Shown: piece after piece, positions 5,028-5,312 of the stretch
Layout: every line of letters starts with the position of its first letter
Numbering within the stretch: the stretch's first letter is position 1
NCBI GenBank assembly: GCA_007123195.1
Contig: SKLO01000303.1
Location: 1 to 5,312 of the forward strand
Source: Verrucomicrobiales bacterium
GTDB lineage: Bacteria; Verrucomicrobiota; Verrucomicrobiia; Verrucomicrobiales; SKLO01
Length of the DNA: 5,312 nucleotides
Reading direction: 5' to 3'
The notes under the pieces: generated by a model
What the model saw: only the letters and a program-made list of their open reading frames with translations
Database searches by the model: none
What the model was told of the DNA's origin: nothing
Position numbers and translations under genes: made by a program

Positions 5028-5312
5028 CTACAGGTCGGCCTCCGCCACCCGCTCCCGCACCCGCTCGATCCGCCGGGCGCGGCCGTCGGCCGGATCCACC
5101 TCGACCAGCGCGCCACAGACCAGGGCGTCGCCGCCACCGACCCCGAACCGGGTTGGCATGCCGTTGCGGAACCGCTGCAGCACGGGGTCAATGCGGCTGC
5201 CGATGATCGACTCGCACGGTCCGCACATGCCGGCGTCGGTCAGCACCGCGGTGCCGCCGGGCAGGATCTGCTCGTCGGCGGTCTGGACGTGGGTGTGGCT
5301 GCCGATCACCGC
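5028..5312 (-). CDS. ymdB: YmdB-family metallophosphoesterase, C-terminal part (partial)
   Basis: This is the last 94 codons of a gene that begins beyond the right edge of the window. The segment matches the C terminus of the YmdB/TIGR00282 calcineurin-like phosphoesterases (about 260 residues), for which the Bacillus subtilis member has been shown to hydrolyse cyclic nucleotides such as 2',3'-cAMP. Key evidence is GSHTHVQTADEQILPGGTAV close to the visible start, whose two histidines correspond to metal ligands of the dinuclear centre, followed by LTDAGMCGP and IIGSRIDPVLQRFRNGMPTRF, all characteristic of the family. The protein ends at a TAG at 5028 after a charged tail. The metal-binding Asp, Asn and other His residues lie outside the window. 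A terminator follows, so this gene is probably a separate unit from tRNA-Thr and tuf. The symbol is by family resemblance. Confidence 0.85.
   Translation of the reverse strand, partial: AVIGSHTHVQTADEQILPGGTAVLTDAGMCGPCESIIGSRIDPVLQRFRNGMPTRFGVGGGDALVCGALVEVDPADGRARRIERVRERVAEADL

Overview
The window is a GC-rich bacterial chromosome segment. Every recognisable gene lies on the minus strand, so transcription runs from high to low coordinates. It holds the conserved translation/transcription cluster in the order tRNA-Thr(GGT), tuf, tRNA-Trp(CCA), secE, nusG, rplK, rplA, rplJ. rplL, rpoB and rpoC are expected beyond position 1. The protein sequences, especially NusG and L11, look to me most like Verrucomicrobiota/PVC bacteria. 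That is an impression from memory, not a database result. No start codon of the six complete genes has a clear Shine-Dalgarno sequence.

Right edge (5312 to 5028): the C-terminal part of a YmdB-family metallophosphoesterase, followed by an intrinsic terminator with a nine-T run at 4955-4985. The next transcription unit appears to begin in the tail of this terminator. A consensus -35 (TTGACA) overlaps the T run, and a weak -10 sits inside a 7-bp DNA dyad.

Between that promoter and tRNA-Thr (4739 to about 4922) lies the most unusual part of the window. It is about 184 nt of predicted structured leader, made of a 14-bp hairpin and a 95-bp element closed by a perfect 12-bp inverted repeat that encloses several smaller hairpins.

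Middle: tRNA-Thr (4664-4738), a tuf promoter-like -10, tuf (3358-4542), a spacer with a good sigma70-type promoter (TTGCAA, 17 bp, TATCCT), tRNA-Trp (3080-3155) and secE (2830-3042).

Left: nusG, rplK, rplA and rplJ. The spacers secE-nusG (160 nt), nusG-rplK (110 nt), rplK-rplA (182 nt) and after rplJ (133 nt or more) are long, and each contains a GC-rich hairpin. rplA-rplJ is only 15 nt, which leaves no room for the usual L10 leader.

Together the genes serve translation elongation (EF-Tu, tRNAs), the ribosomal stalk and its base (L11, L10) and the L1 stalk, transcription elongation and coupling (NusG), and protein export (SecE). They are co-located for growth-rate control. The gene content is ordinary. 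The novelty, if any, is in the non-coding DNA.
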